A stretch of 64,000 nucleotides of DNA, taken from NCBI RefSeq assembly GCF_001640805.2, contig NC_066835.1:11226130-11290129 (forward strand), given 5' to 3'. Below, in pieces: positions 50,441 to 62,300 of this stretch. This DNA is from Lates calcarifer. Lineage: Eukaryota > Chordata > Actinopteri > Centropomidae. The number at the start of each line of letters is the position of its first letter. Position 1 is the first letter of the stretch. The notes below the pieces were generated by a model that ran no database searches, had not been told where the DNA came from, and saw only the letters and a list, made by a program, of their open reading frames with translations. A program made the position numbers and the translations under genes.

Positions 50441-53400
50441 GTATGCGCAACTACCCCCCACCCCCACCCCCCCGCCTCATTGTGCAATTTCTTTGAATGA
50501 ATGGTGTTTCGAGACACCGCGTTGCTCAATAGCCTGTCTGACATGTCATCAGTATTTTCTTCGCAGAATGTCATCCTCACGCGAAATGTGTCACGCTTTG
50601 CGTAATAACAGGAGTGTTGCTTCATGATTTTTAAATCATGAACTATACAAGGCTCCATGATTACTGTCAATCTGTTTACAAATACATGATCAGGCTAGTC
50701 TCGGCTGTGGTGTGGAAATACAGCCTACCTATTGGAAGTCCACCTACCCATGGCACTATCCGGCTTCGTTGTGTGTCTTGTCAACTAGGGCTCATTTGCA
50801 TACACGTCACTGCAATACGCCACGCCGTGACAGCAAAAATGCAAACATGTGAGGCAAAGCAAATACTCCCGCGATAAGGATCTGCTCTGATAACGCAGTT
50901 GCCCCTCCACTGGTTTCCAGAGCCATGTGTTTATTTTGCAGGATGGACCTGCAGGCGTTTGGCTTTTGTTGATTAATAAAGTTAATCGCTTCACGCTTTG
51001 GTGATTCATTTGTCATGCTCTTGCAAAAGCGGTGTATTGAGCTGGAATCAAAGCATTTTGCGCCTTTTTTAATTCGCTGCCAAATTTTGCATGGTTGTTT
51101 CCTCAGATGATCATTAAAGAGCACACTGACCCATTGCCTCCTCCCCCTCACACTCCACTCTCATTCTCACCCTCCCTTCCCATCTTCCCAATTTCCATCC
51201 TCCATCCCTGTCCTTCCTCTCCTTCCCCTCCCATCTATCGCCCCAGGTCTTTGATATGGGGGTGTACCAGGAAAAGATCAGAGCCTACGGGATCCTCCCT
51301 GCCCACAAGAATGTGGCCGCCGTCAGGGACATCATCCTCGGCGAGTGCAAGGCCTATGTCTTCCTGGACAAGGATTTTGGGGACATGCACACCTTGGTGA
51401 AGAGCTGCCGCAGGCTTGACGAGGAGCACGCCCGCGGCCTCTTCCGTCAGGCGGCCTTGGCCGTGGCGCACTGCCACCAGGCCGGGATTGTGCTGGGCGA
51501 CCTCAAGCTGCGCAAGTTTGTCTTCGCCGACGAGAAAAGGTGAGACGGCCTTGACATTTGAGGATATATTGCTGCTCGGTGTCAGATGTCGACCAGAAAC
51601 CTGAAAAGTGTCTCACCTTGCCGAACCATCCGCTCATCCAGCATCACATTCTTTTAAACCAGCTCTCACCCAGCCTTCATAGTATCAGTTAACTTTATTT
51701 GGATGCTCTCGGACTTAAATGCAGGCACAGAGCAAACACGGCAGCAGCTGATACACACAGGCCATGTGTGCAGATATCGATGTGGGTACAGATAGAGTAG
51801 GAGGTTCTGTACTTGTGGAGGCAGACTGCATAGCTTCCCAGATTTTCGCCCTCTCTGTCTGTCTCCCTTTCTCACTCTCGATGTGTCTCTTTGTATGCAC
51901 GTTGTCAGTTTGTTTTGCATGCCTGTGTGTGTTTGCATGCGTGTGTGTGTGTGTGTGTGAGTGAATGTAGTGGGTGGTAGTTTGGCAGAGCTGCTAGACG
52001 AGGCTGGTGAATGAGACAATCATCCCCCTTCTGCGGTCTATATCTTAGAATGCATTTATTACTCATTATTTATTAATAAAAAACATCATAAGGTAGGCTG
52101 CGGAATAACTGATGCTTCCGACAGGGATTCATTCACATGCACTTTCATCCACGAAGGAAGGAGTAGTTCAAAGCGCTGTCCTTTGAACTCGCTCCCACAC
52201 TCGCACACCCACATGCCCCAGCGTCTGCATCTCTGAGTACTACATTCTGTTCAGGAAGACACACACAAACCCCCTGCTTACAAAACTATTTGTCGCCTCT
52301 TTGCCCTTGCGTCACTCTCTTTCCTGTAAGCGCTGATCCCACACAACCTCCCCCCTCTCCCGCTTTCCAAAGGGCCCTTTTTCATGGAGACTTTTCAACA
52401 GTAACATTCTCCAGCCGTGACCTCTGGGCTTTCAGGGTCGCACTGCTGGATGAATGAGTGCAGACAGCCAGGGAGAGAAGTTGGAAGTTGGTTGTGTCCC
52501 TCTTGATAGCTATACGGCTGCAGAGCGATGAGTCACAGTGTATATGTGCAGAGGGGAAGAGCAGCAGGAGGGAGGGAAGGAGGGAGGGAGGGGCTGCATA
52601 GCTCATTTTCTTTTCTTTGTGTGCGTGTGTGTCCATATATGCATGCCTGTATGTGTGCTGATTACACATTCAAGAGCTGTAAAGCTGCGGTCCAGAGCGA
52701 GCCTGTATTTCAGTATTTTCTTAACTGGGTGACGACACTGCGACATTAATGCTAGTACACCGACCCACAGCACCCACTTGACCCTGGAGTTGTGGGATGA
52801 CATCTTCTCTTTTGACCCTGACTTCTCTTTTCTCTTTGGCTGGCGACATATTGTTCAAAAAAAAAAAAGATCAGATTGTGACGTGAGTCCTAAAACAAAG
52901 CAGCAGATTTTGACGATAACATTAAATGGCTGTGTGACATCATGGAATTTGGCTTTCCTCTTTCCAGAAAATCAGTTTTGTGCACCCTGAGACCGTTGCT
53001 TCCCATCCAATCACAGCCAGACCTTTTTTTTAAAAAAAAAAAAAAAAAAAACATAATACCACAAGTCTCCTTAAAGTGTTGTGATCCTGTGTGAACTCAT
53101 TTATTCCGTCACACATTCTTCCAAGTTCGCAATCAGGCGTCTTTCAAACCCTGTGATGCAATGTCCTGGCCAACAACAATGCAGCGCTCAAGCCAGAGGA
53201 AAATAGAGAGGGTCACAACAATTTGACAAATGCTATCTCCATTTACACACACACACACACACACACACACGGTGCAGCTGAAAAAGCCAGTTTAGGAAAG
53301 GTGACTAGCACTGTGAAGCATGCAGAGCTTCACTGCCGGGGCCAGCCTTCCCGTGCGTCACTGATGTGGCAACAGCCATTTGAGGGTAATTATGGGATGG

Positions 53401-55329
53401 CTGGCGCCGCGAGTGTGGGACCCAGGTGCAGATAGCCTCGGCTCGCGAAAGAGAGAGAGAGAGGAGAGAAGATATGTACTCTCAACAGGAGGATGAGTCA
53501 TTCTCTCCACCCCTCTAACTCTCTCTGTTCTGTTTCCTTTTCTGTCTCCATCTCTCTTTCGCCTCTCTTGACTTATCTCCTCCACTATCTTGGTGTTTAA
53601 ATATCAGTTGCTTTCTATCTCGGTCCTTCTGGCTGTCACTCTTCTCATCCTCTCCTTCGGCCCTGTCTGTTTTTCTCTCTCTCCGGTCACTCTCATCTTG
53701 ACAGTTGAAGTGTCTCTCAGAGTTAGCCCCTCTGGATGTGAGATAAAACAGCGCACTTTCTGATGTGTGTTTGTGTTTGGCTTTATAAAACCTCAATCCA
53801 ATGTGTCACTCCCGGGAGCAAAATCTCAAGAGGCACAAATTAATTCTTAATTAAACAGACTGCACATCTGTCACTGTACAGAAATAAAATAACATTTTTT
53901 TTTCTTTTTCTTTGCCCTATTAATAATTTCTTAAAGAGTGTTTTGGTGGTAAATGTCTCACTCTCCAAAATTTCTTTCACAGTCTTAGTTGGTCTAGTAC
54001 TGAACTAAATGCACGTCCTGTCATTAACATGGCTAAATATAGCATTGTGTGTGTGAGTAGAGGAGGAGGAGGAGGACGGTGCAGGGGTTGTATATTTATA
54101 TGTGTGTTTATGAGAGCATGTGTGTGCCAGGAAGCCATTGGAAATTTGCTTAGGCAGCTCTGCTTCTCAAATAGGACTCACTGTTGTGCACTTAGTTCAT
54201 AGTAAGTTCACTGGTGTGTGTGTGTATGTGTGTGTGTGTTTGTGCATGTGTGTATGTCAGCCCATCTGTCTGTCTGCTGTGCAGCTTATGGATAAGGGGT
54301 GGATGCTTGTTTTTCCATGATGCAATCAGTGATTTACATTTAACAGAATGTCTGACAGTGTTGAACAAAGTTACTGTTAGAAATAGACACACACACACAC
54401 ACACACATACACACACACACGCACGTCTGTGGTGTGTGGAGATCAAAGACTGCGTTGTGCTTTAAAAGTTGTTCCATGTGGGAATATCATTTCCAACAAT
54501 GACGTGACATTCGGCAAACATATTCTATTTCTGAATTTGAGATTTGGATGGGGTTACAAATATTATGTCCTTAGGTTTCAGCCATGATGTGTGAAGTTGC
54601 TTGCTGCACAAGATGATACAGATGATGTCATCGCCGTGGCATCTCTCACAGCACTCATCCTAATTTACAGCACGACCGCGCTCACTCAAAGCTGTAGTTC
54701 TGTCAAATGGGGTTTGAGGCTTAGGGATAGTTGTTGTGACACAGTGAACAGAAAGGAATTCTCTGTGTAGTAAATGAAACCCTTTTCAGTGTTTTCTCTG
54801 CTCTTAAAGGCCACGCCAAATGTCCTGACCGTACTTTGATTTTTTCTTCACAGGACCCAGGTGAGACTAGAAAGCCTCGAGGACTGTCGCGTCCTGGAAG
54901 ACCCTAACGACGACTCCATGTCAGACACCCATGGCTGCCCCGCTTACGTCAGTCCAGAGATCCTCAGCGGCTCCGCGCCTTACTCCTGGCAAGATGGCCG
55001 ACATGTGGAGCCTCGGGGTCATGCTGTACACCATGCTGGTCGGCCGTTACCCGTTCCACGACCCGGACCCGGCCACACTGTTTTCCAAAATCCGCAGGGG
55101 CCAGTGCTGTTTGCCGGAGGGCTTGTCGCCCAAGGCCAAGTGTCTGCTCCAGAGCCTGCTGAGAAAAGAACCCTGGGAGAGACTCACGGCGACTGAGCTG
55201 CTTGCTCACCCGTGGTTCCACCAACCGCCGCTGTCGCAGGAAGTGGCGTTGGGTGAACAGGAAGTGAGCTCTGCAGAACAGATGGTGCCATCCTTTGATG
55301 TGGAAGAGGATGATAATTTGCTCTGCTGA
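50048..55329 (+). CDS. trib1: Tribbles pseudokinase 1, whole coding span, frameshifted in exon 3
   Basis: Three coding exons: 50048-50440, 51247-51539 and 54854-55329. Ignoring one surplus base at about 54987, the product is 386 residues (human is about 372). TRIB1 is a catalytically dead kinase scaffold that delivers substrates such as C/EBP-alpha to the COP1 ubiquitin ligase and binds MEK1. Seen: TRIB1-type N-terminus ([20 protein letters not shown]); beta3 Lys at the exon 1/2 junction (LLCK-VF); [11 protein letters not shown] (214-224) as catalytic loop; SLE in place of DFG (236-238); LLAHPWF MEK-binding motif (344-350); EQMVPSF COP1-binding motif (370-376). The PSRI and LLPLA blocks favour TRIB1 over TRIB2 or TRIB3. 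As written, the frame breaks after residue 273 and would end at 342 residues without the COP1 site. Confidence 0.92.
50441..51246 (+). other. trib1 intron 1
   Basis: Intron of 806 bases with a normal donor and a long C/T-rich tract (about 51130-51240) ahead of the acceptor. No coding signal is seen. Confidence 0.8.
51247..51539 (+). CDS. trib1: trib1 coding exon 2
   Basis: Acceptor cgccccag, donor AAAG|gtgaga (phase 2). Encodes residues 132-229. It contains [39 protein letters not shown] and [19 protein letters not shown], which is the tribbles pseudo-catalytic loop lacking a normal HRD motif. Confidence 0.95.
51540..54853 (+). other. trib1 intron 2
   Basis: Intron of 3,314 bases. It holds (GT)n near 51922-51962 and 54212-54252, a GGA-rich tract near 52545-52592, (AC)n at about 53246-53271 and 54387-54421, and poly-A runs at about 52856-52868 and 53032-53050. 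The open frames in it are low-complexity and not credible. Confidence 0.75.
54854..55329 (+). CDS. trib1: trib1 coding exon 3, contains a +1 frameshift
   Basis: Acceptor cttcacag; the first base completes Arg229. The first part encodes [20 protein letters not shown] through [12 protein letters not shown] and stays in frame to 54986. The homologous sequence then resumes one base later at 54988 with [20 protein letters not shown] and runs to TGA 55327-55329. One extra base, most simply the T at 54987, separates the halves. Both flanks are well conserved with tribbles proteins, so this is an indel and not an intron; no splice sites fit. Without correction the frame reads [12 protein letters not shown] and stops at 55194-55196. 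Confidence 0.93.
54984..54991 (+). other. Single-base insertion breaking trib1
   Basis: Local bases TCCTGGCA; the family expects Ser-Gly-Lys (TCC GGC AAG), so one T appears surplus. It may be an assembly error or a real allele. There is no homopolymer longer than two here, which makes a simple homopolymer error less obvious. Confidence 0.85.
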
Positions 55330-57395
55330 CGGACTTGATTCAGCTAAGTCTGGCTGAGGGACCAAAACAAAAATTGCTATGACGAGGGATTCATTATTGT
55401 TGTTGTTGTTTTTTTTTTTTACATTGGCACTTTTTAGAAACTCATTTGTCTACTGTTGTGTGTACATACACCCTCAAGCTTTCTACAAGACCTTACTGTA
55501 CTGTATTTTGTCGTCGTATACGTGTTACTTGCTAAGGGCATTGCTCACAATGATCATTCATTGTGTTTCTATATGTGCGTTTTTGAAATTATTTGGTGCT
55601 AAAAGAAATAACAAGGACTCAAAACTTGCCAGATATTGTTAACAAAATAATCTCTGCAGGCTACTATGAGTGAGTCATGGAAATTTAACTTGTGGCAGAC
55701 AGTAGTCACCAATGCTTGCCCTAAGCCCGGACTCATAAGGCTTCAGAAAGCATTAGATGAATCCTGAACGGGAGGGCGAAGAGACCAGGATGTTGTTCCT
55801 CTCACTCTCTGACCGGGCTGCAGGCCTCAATGGCTGACTCACCGAACCAGGCTCGATGGAAGGCCTTAGCACAAGCTTGACGTCTCGCAGCAGGCAGTGA
55901 CACAGAGTGAGAAAGATGCTTTAGCGGAGGACTGATGTGTCACACTCGGCGGGGACGCTGCGAAGGTGTCTCGCTGCCAGATTGGCAGCGTCTCAGCAAA
56001 TGGAGAGCATTTACAAATCTCACACCACGCACAGAAGGTTGAGAAAGGCAGGGTGTTACTGGTGTAAGACTCACAGGAAAGTGGGACAAGTTTGTCACAC
56101 ACACACTCAAAAATAAGCAGTCACGCTGGGCCAACAGTTAAAATTAAATCACTTATCTTTTTTAAAAGCATGTTCAAAGTTGATAATTTCATACAAAGCC
56201 TCTGACCAGGAGACCATGCGGCCCTTCTGAAATGCTGTGTGCAATTAGCCACATCTAAACCTAATGTTGATGCCTCTGGTTTAAAAATGAATGCTGGGAG
56301 CAACTCTGGTTTTAAAGACTTGGTCACCTGCCTTAGCAGCAACAGCTGTGTAATTCTTTAGCCTGGAGGAATGCTACAGCAAAATTTCCATGAACAAAAT
56401 AAAAAAAAATAACAGATAATTCAAATGATACTTTCCACCAGTGCAATATTGCATGTATTTTTTAAGAAATGTGTCAAATATCAAGAAAAGGAACCACCAA
56501 ACTAGAGAGAAACACATTACAGAAAAATGAAGATTTTCTCAGTTGAGCAGTTGAGCCTGTTCTGTTCATTTCTGTTGGAACATTATGTCAAGCTGTGTTG
56601 CTTTAACAAAGCTGAGCTGTCTGAGTGCTGTGCCCGTATCACTGTGTTTCATAAACTGAATGGCTCTGAATCAGTCACAGTCAGGCGATATTTGATGTTG
56701 GTTGTCTGATGATGACTCAACACTTGAGCGTGTCTGCAGAGAATGGTCCTGACCTTGGCTGGAAGAATCTGTTCTGACTGTTTCACCTCTTTAATGGTAC
56801 TTTTTTCCCTCCCTTTCCACTTTTTTTTTTTTTTTTTTTTTTTTGTCATTGAGAGCTGTGGATCCATGGAGACTAGTCATCATAGTTAGTGACATGATAT
56901 ACCAAGTTCTAAAAGATGTTTTATCTTGGATTGCAACAGGCAGATGCAGCGTTTCAGTGACGTTTTAGCCTTACAGGCTCCTGTAAGCCTGCTGCAGCCA
57001 GCTATTTCACTCTGGTACAATAATTTTGACAATGGTACTAAATCTGGCATATCTGAGAAGCGCTGTGCATTTAGTGTTTGGTTCAAGCAGTAAGCTAATA
57101 AAACATATGTTGCAGTTCTTTCGTTATTTTCTCTCATCTGCTTGAGATACCAGATGGGAACAGACTAGTGACAATCTGTGTCGTCCCTTGCAGAAAACTA
57201 ATTTAAGAGATTTATGATTTTGTTCAGTTCATATATGAGTAGATTGAGTCACACATTCATGTGACATGTAGAGTAAACTGACACGGGTGCACAAACTTCA
57301 TATTGCACTGTGAATTATGTATTTGTGACACAACCTAGAGGCTTTTATTGGTCCAGACAGGTTACACACAAGAGTTATATTCATTGTATAAAAGA

Positions 57396-57403
57396 TGTAA
57401 ATA
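57396..57403 (+). promoter_or_regulatory. Candidate Pumilio response element in trib1 3' UTR
   Basis: TGTAAATA is an exact Pumilio motif (UGUANAUA), 31 bases upstream of the polyadenylation signal. An 8-base match in AT-rich DNA can arise by chance. Confidence 0.3.
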
Positions 57404-57433
57404 TGTATATTTGAAATATGTGTGGAAATGTTC

Positions 57434-57439
57434 AATAAA
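57434..57439 (+). promoter_or_regulatory. trib1 polyadenylation signal
   Basis: Canonical AATAAA in the context TTCAATAAAG, followed by T-rich sequence that could serve as the downstream element. Confidence 0.65.
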
Positions 57440-57449
57440 GATCACATTT

Positions 57450-58065
57450 TTTCATATTCATACAGATTTTTTTTTCTTTCTTTTTTTTTACATTAATGCT
57501 GCTTGTCTTCCTCTCTCTCTCTCTCTTACTCTTACTCTCCCACACACACACAAACACATACACCCTTGCAAACACCTGCACATTACATAGCTCGGCTGCA
57601 TGCCTGGAAGGTTTCCCTGCAAGAATTCTCCCCACAGAGCTCTTTATCACTGTGAGCAAAAGTGATACGATTCCTCATTTTCTTCAGCACTTTCAATTTC
57701 TCAAAAACTCTGCCTCTCTCCATCTCTGCCTCTAACCGTTTACTCTTCTCTGACCTTTGTGTAATGTAACATTTAACTCCTCAAACACACAAATGTCAAT
57801 AATGGGTCAGTGTCTTTTCCTGGAATACACAAGGGGGAGCATATTCTCATCTTTTTTTTTTTCTTCAGCAGTAACCCTGTGGAACTCGAGGTCATGTCAT
57901 CAAATACTGAGCACCAGCAAAATTTAAACTAAAGTACATACGGTCTTTAATATCTAATCCACTTCCTCTTGTGATTCACTGTTTGACCTATAAGAGCTTG
58001 GCATGTCTCCACCCTCTGTGTGTTATGACTACCCTAGGCATGGCTGGTCGGGGCTTGCGTAAGCA
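57450..58065. other. Intergenic after trib1
   Basis: T-rich and CT/CA-rich sequence directly downstream of the polyadenylation signal. No gene is seen. Confidence 0.6.
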
Positions 58066-58066
58066 T

Positions 58067-58069
<3 letters not shown>

Positions 58070-58115
<46 letters not shown>

Positions 58116-58365
58116 ATGCGCATACCTGCCTGCATGTCTACATTTGTGTGTATGTGTATGTGTGACTGTGTGTGAGAGTGAGTGAGAGAGAGAAAGAGAG
58201 CAAAAGAGTCAGATTAGGTATCAACAGGGTAGCTGGAGCGCCTCAGCTGCTGGGAAGCTGCCAAACCCACGATTGCCTAACACGTCAGCGTCAGGCTCCT
58301 CTGGGGATGACAACAGGGCCCCTAAAAAGTAGGCTAATAATGGGTCAAGTAATGAATATCTGGAA

Positions 58366-58401
<36 letters not shown>

Positions 58402-58412
58402 GTGTGTGTGTG
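58070..58412 (+). repeat. Two long (TG)n microsatellites
   Basis: (GT)n at 58070-58113 and (TG)n at about 58367-58412, just upstream of the mariner remnant. Confidence 0.9.
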
Positions 58413-58486
58413 GGAAAGGCTGTGTTTGAGAAGGGAATTTGGTGGTAGGAAGGTACATGAGGAAGTTTGTCATCCAAGACTAAATG

Positions 58487-59390
58487 AAAAGGAAATACTT
58501 CAACATTTTTGCCATTGTTAAATGACCACTCTCATGTATGTAGGTATAATATGAGGTCAGCAGCAAGTTAGCTTAGCTTGGCTAGCATAAATAACGAACT
58601 GCTCATGAGATAAACACATGTCACAGTCACAGAGTGTTATATATTAAAGGTTGGTGTCACGCACAACTGCTGTAAGTTTCCAATAGGTGACGTCTTTAGT
58701 TCACTGCTAGCTACTGATTGAAGTGCATGTGTTTTTGCTAAGGCGTGGGAAAGTGATTAGCTTTAAAGTTGAGCAATGCATTAACTTGAAATTTTTGGTG
58801 AAATTGAACAAACAGCAGCTGAATATTTTCGTACATTGTATGGAGAACACGGCTTGTCACGTGCATGTGTGTTTGAATGGCACAAAAGATTTTGTGAAGG
58901 CAGAGAGGATGTCTAAGGCTGTTCAATGAATGTTCTGCGCGCCCATGAATATCAAAAACCTCTGAAAACATTCAACAAATTGAACAAATTGTATGAAATG
59001 ATCGTTGACTCAGTATGAGAATGAGAGTAGAAATGGTCTCCATTGATAAAATGAAAATTTGAACACGACAAAAGTATGTGCCAAAGTTGTCCCAAACCTT
59101 CTGCGTGCCAGCTCACACTGCACTCCCGGTAAAGGTATCTGTGCTCATAGGAACACATTTTGACTCTGTGTCAGAGGTTAAGAAAAGTTAAGAATGACAG
59201 AGGTTTTACTCTTAAGTTTTCATCAGATATTAAACAAACAACATATAATGTTTTAATTTGTTTTCCCATTTTCAGCCTTTGTGCTAAGCTAACAGACTCC
59301 TACCTATAGCCTCAAATTTATCATACAGAAGTGACAGTGGTGTCTTCTCATGTAACTTTCCGAAAATGTCTAACAGTCCCTTAAAGGTCA
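58487..59390 (+). mobile_element. Internally deleted mariner-like element with long terminal inverted repeats
   Basis: The left end (about 58487-58595: GGAAATACTTCAACATTTTT, later TTAGCTTAGCTT) and the right end read on the minus strand (59390 back to about 59270: GGGACTGTTAGACATTTT, later TTAGCTTAGC) are clear inverted copies. Between them lies a decayed mariner transposase fragment. The ends match a repeat I know as common in teleosts and that also occurs at about 10.65, 30.5 and 39.9 kb here. The span of about 0.9 kb is shorter than a full mariner, so the catalytic half is missing. Confidence 0.7.
58768..59115 (+). pseudogene. Decayed mariner (Mos1-like, HTH_48) transposase N-terminal fragment
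   Basis: Reading with frame changes: VEQCINLKFLVKLNK (from 58768), then one frame over AAEYFRTLYGEHGLSRA followed by VFEWHKRFCEGREDV (VFEWHKRF at 58869-58892). Further on come NIQQIEQIV with a stop, then NDR, and KVCAKVVPNLL at 59071-59103. These are the paired helix-turn-helix DNA-binding region and linker typical of mariner transposases (about 345 residues when whole). Frameshifts and stops show it is dead, and no DDD catalytic domain is seen. Confidence 0.8.
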
Positions 59391-59394
59391 AAAA

Positions 59395-62300
59395 TAAACT
59401 GAAAGTAATGGTTAGAATTCAAGCAGAAGTGTTTCGTAGTGAGGTTAGGCGTTAAGAAATGGGCTTCGGTGTATTGTGTGGTTGTGTGAGCTCATCCTGT
59501 CCCTTGGCCGCAAGTGTAAACTTTATCCTTCCTTATGATCTGGGATCTTTAAAGTTTCCCAGCCACGTAAGCCTTTAACAAACAGCTTTCACAAACTTCC
59601 CCATGATGCAATGGGTGTCACACACACACACCAGAGCGTCATCAGATATTTCCTTGATCCTGTGTGACTTCATTTGATAAACAAGAAATTACACAGTGTG
59701 TAATGCTAAAGTCACCTGTTAAATATACATTGGTACGAACTTTTCTGATTAAAACTTGTGAGTGTTGTTTCTGATTTCCCATGCGGACCATACAGGAAAA
59801 GGTGTAGCCCACACAATACACAAGGAAGTGAAGAAGCAGATCTGAGATTTGACAGTAAAACACCTGCCCAATCTCCACTCTCAGATGATGTCAGGTATTG
59901 TGCTTCTTCCTGGAACTCGCTGGCACAGCCGAGCGCTCCGCTGATGCAATGGAAACATCCCCTTCTGTTTAAATGACTCTTTGACCTGATTTATTTCATA
60001 ATACAAAACCCTGAAGGAATCTGAGGTATTGTGTTGATCGTAGCTCAGGGAGGAGACTGGATGCTTGTAACAAGGCTGGTATTTTTAACTGACATCATAA
60101 ATCACAAAGGCATACCTGAGAGTAATTGAATTAAGTTAAACTCTGATCTCTGCTGCCATCTTGTGGATGTACAGCAAACTGCAACTTCATGTCCAGACGT
60201 GTTGTACTAGCATATGTGTCCTCATACATGACAATACAGCATCAATCATTTTATTTTATAACAGAAAACTTGCTGCAGCTTTATAGTAAGGCATATGAGA
60301 ATAACAACTTATTAGCATTTCCTGGTCTGAAGGATAACTGTTGTAGAAGAACCCTGTAATAATGAACTACTTAGTAGTAACATAGTTTTAACTGTGGACA
60401 TGATGGCCTTTTAAGTGAGAGACACGTGATCCTTTATTGATGATTGGCTTAGTTTCTTAGTAATCAGTTCTGTAAAGCGTTCATAAGATTTTTTTTACTA
60501 TTGTCAGTCAGACAAAAACACATTGTGTCTATCTATGAGGCCTAACAAATGTATTGAATGCATTTGCTTCCTACATTTGCAAAGCTTTTTTTTAAAATCT
60601 ACATTGTTTACTGCCCTGTTTACTAACTACTAGTCTTCTTCTTTCACTGCACTTCTTTATGCAGTACCACCACCTGCTGTTACATTAGGACACCACTGGC
60701 AGGAATCGCAAGAATTCAAGTATCTACCAAGTCAGTGCCTCACTTCAAGCTCTCTTGGACACTGGCAGGAATGTGTACTTATTCACATGCAACAAAACAA
60801 AATCAAGATCCACACATAAAAACATTCCTAAGTAGCATTACTAAAATAAAAGGTATCTGTAATCAAGGAAATAATCGTCAAATTAATTAACAATGACAAC
60901 AATCATCACTACTTGCAGCCCCAAAATGGACTTTGCGAGAAAATGTGGAACAACATCTTGTTACATGTTTCTCTGACAGTGTGAGCTTCTATTGGAGGTA
61001 AATGGGAGTTTTGAGTGTTGGCTGGGTCAACAGCCTCTTAAACACAAACAAGAGAGGAACGAAGACTATTTCTCTGATGAGGTTATTTCAAGCAAAGTGG
61101 CCCCTGGGGTCTCTGTGCTATCATCATGATTGTTTTCGATTCAGACAAGGTGAAACAGAAAAACACTGTTTGTTTATCACAACTTGAATGAATTTAGTGA
61201 CAAAGAAAGGAATAATTTTTTTCTACTTTAAAACAACTGATTATCCATATACATAGTAAAAGCTCTGCAACAGCACTTAGCAAGGTCGGCTGTTCCTGAG
61301 CCCTAAATACTACCTAGAAATGCAAATTGCTAAACATAACAGTGCAAAAAATACTTTAAAAGGATGTTTTTATGAATGCTTGTATGCTCCTATCTGTTTG
61401 ATCTGTCTAAGAGAGAGACAGATCATTCACTTTTCCTTCTTAGTCACAGAAGAAAGGAAGAGATCAAACAATGCTTAAGCTTAGTTTACCTTGTGGTCTA
61501 TAAATGAACACATTCAACTTGTCATATCATAATCCAGAGCTGTTAGAACACATTATAATAACAGATGTCCACGAGAGGGCAGTGTTTTCATGCACTAGTC
61601 CAAGTTGTTCTGCATCTTTGTAATTAAACTGTCCTCTTTCACTGAAGGAACAGGTGGATCTGAGGTTATCAGTCTTGTGCATGATGTATGATGATATGAG
61701 AGGAAGACAGCGCAACAAAAAAATTATTTGTTTTTGCTTTTCACTGATTAACATGCTTGGGTTTTCTGAATAGAAACAATGCTTTTGGATGAAATCTACA
61801 TGACAAAAGCACATCTGATCACTGAGATTTTTTATCGTAACACACCATTTGGTTGTCATTGGCTGCCCCACACTCATACAGTTCCACCGATATTTTTAAT
61901 TTGATGCAAACAACATCAAACAACCTCAGATTTGGGTTTTATGGGGTCTTAAATGGGGGGCAGACCAAAATTAAATTGTTCAGTTGTAAAACTGTCCATC
62001 TGTCCGTGGAAACAATCAGCACTCTTGCCAGAGTTGCCAGTCAGAGTAAAAACACCCGTATAGCTCTTTAAAAACTCCTCCTAACACAGTAAATGTGGAG
62101 GATTTTAATTATTTTCAATGGCTCCTAAAAGTACTCTGCTACTGCACAGAACACTGTGGTGTGAGTCAGAACATCTACATATTTTATTTTACAGTTTGAT
62201 GTCAGAGCATTTTATTAAGTTCCTCAACTTAGTCTTGAAGAAGATTTAAATGTCAGGTGAGTGAAATTTACGTTTATTGTACTATAATAGTTTGCACATG

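Larger units (their letters stand above)
49880..50460 (+). promoter_or_regulatory. CpG-rich 5' end of trib1
   Basis: CpG density rises sharply here against an AT-rich surround and covers the presumed 5' UTR and coding exon 1. A (CT)n tract at about 49765-49787 lies just upstream. No TATA box is obvious. The transcription start cannot be fixed from sequence alone. Confidence 0.55.
55330..57445 (+). promoter_or_regulatory. trib1 3' UTR
   Basis: About 2.1 kb of AT-rich sequence from the stop codon to the AATAAA at 57434. It contains a T-run at about 56820-56844. A long 3' UTR is normal for TRIB1, whose mRNA is unstable. No other gene fits this interval. Confidence 0.6.

Noticed and set aside
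50064..50450. 128-codon open frame on the minus strand
   Set aside because: Antisense shadow of the GC-rich trib1 exon 1; Gly/Ala/Arg-rich translation typical of such shadows.
54964..55365. 133-codon open frame on the minus strand
   Set aside because: Antisense to trib1 exon 3, whose sense strand carries the conserved pseudokinase sequence.
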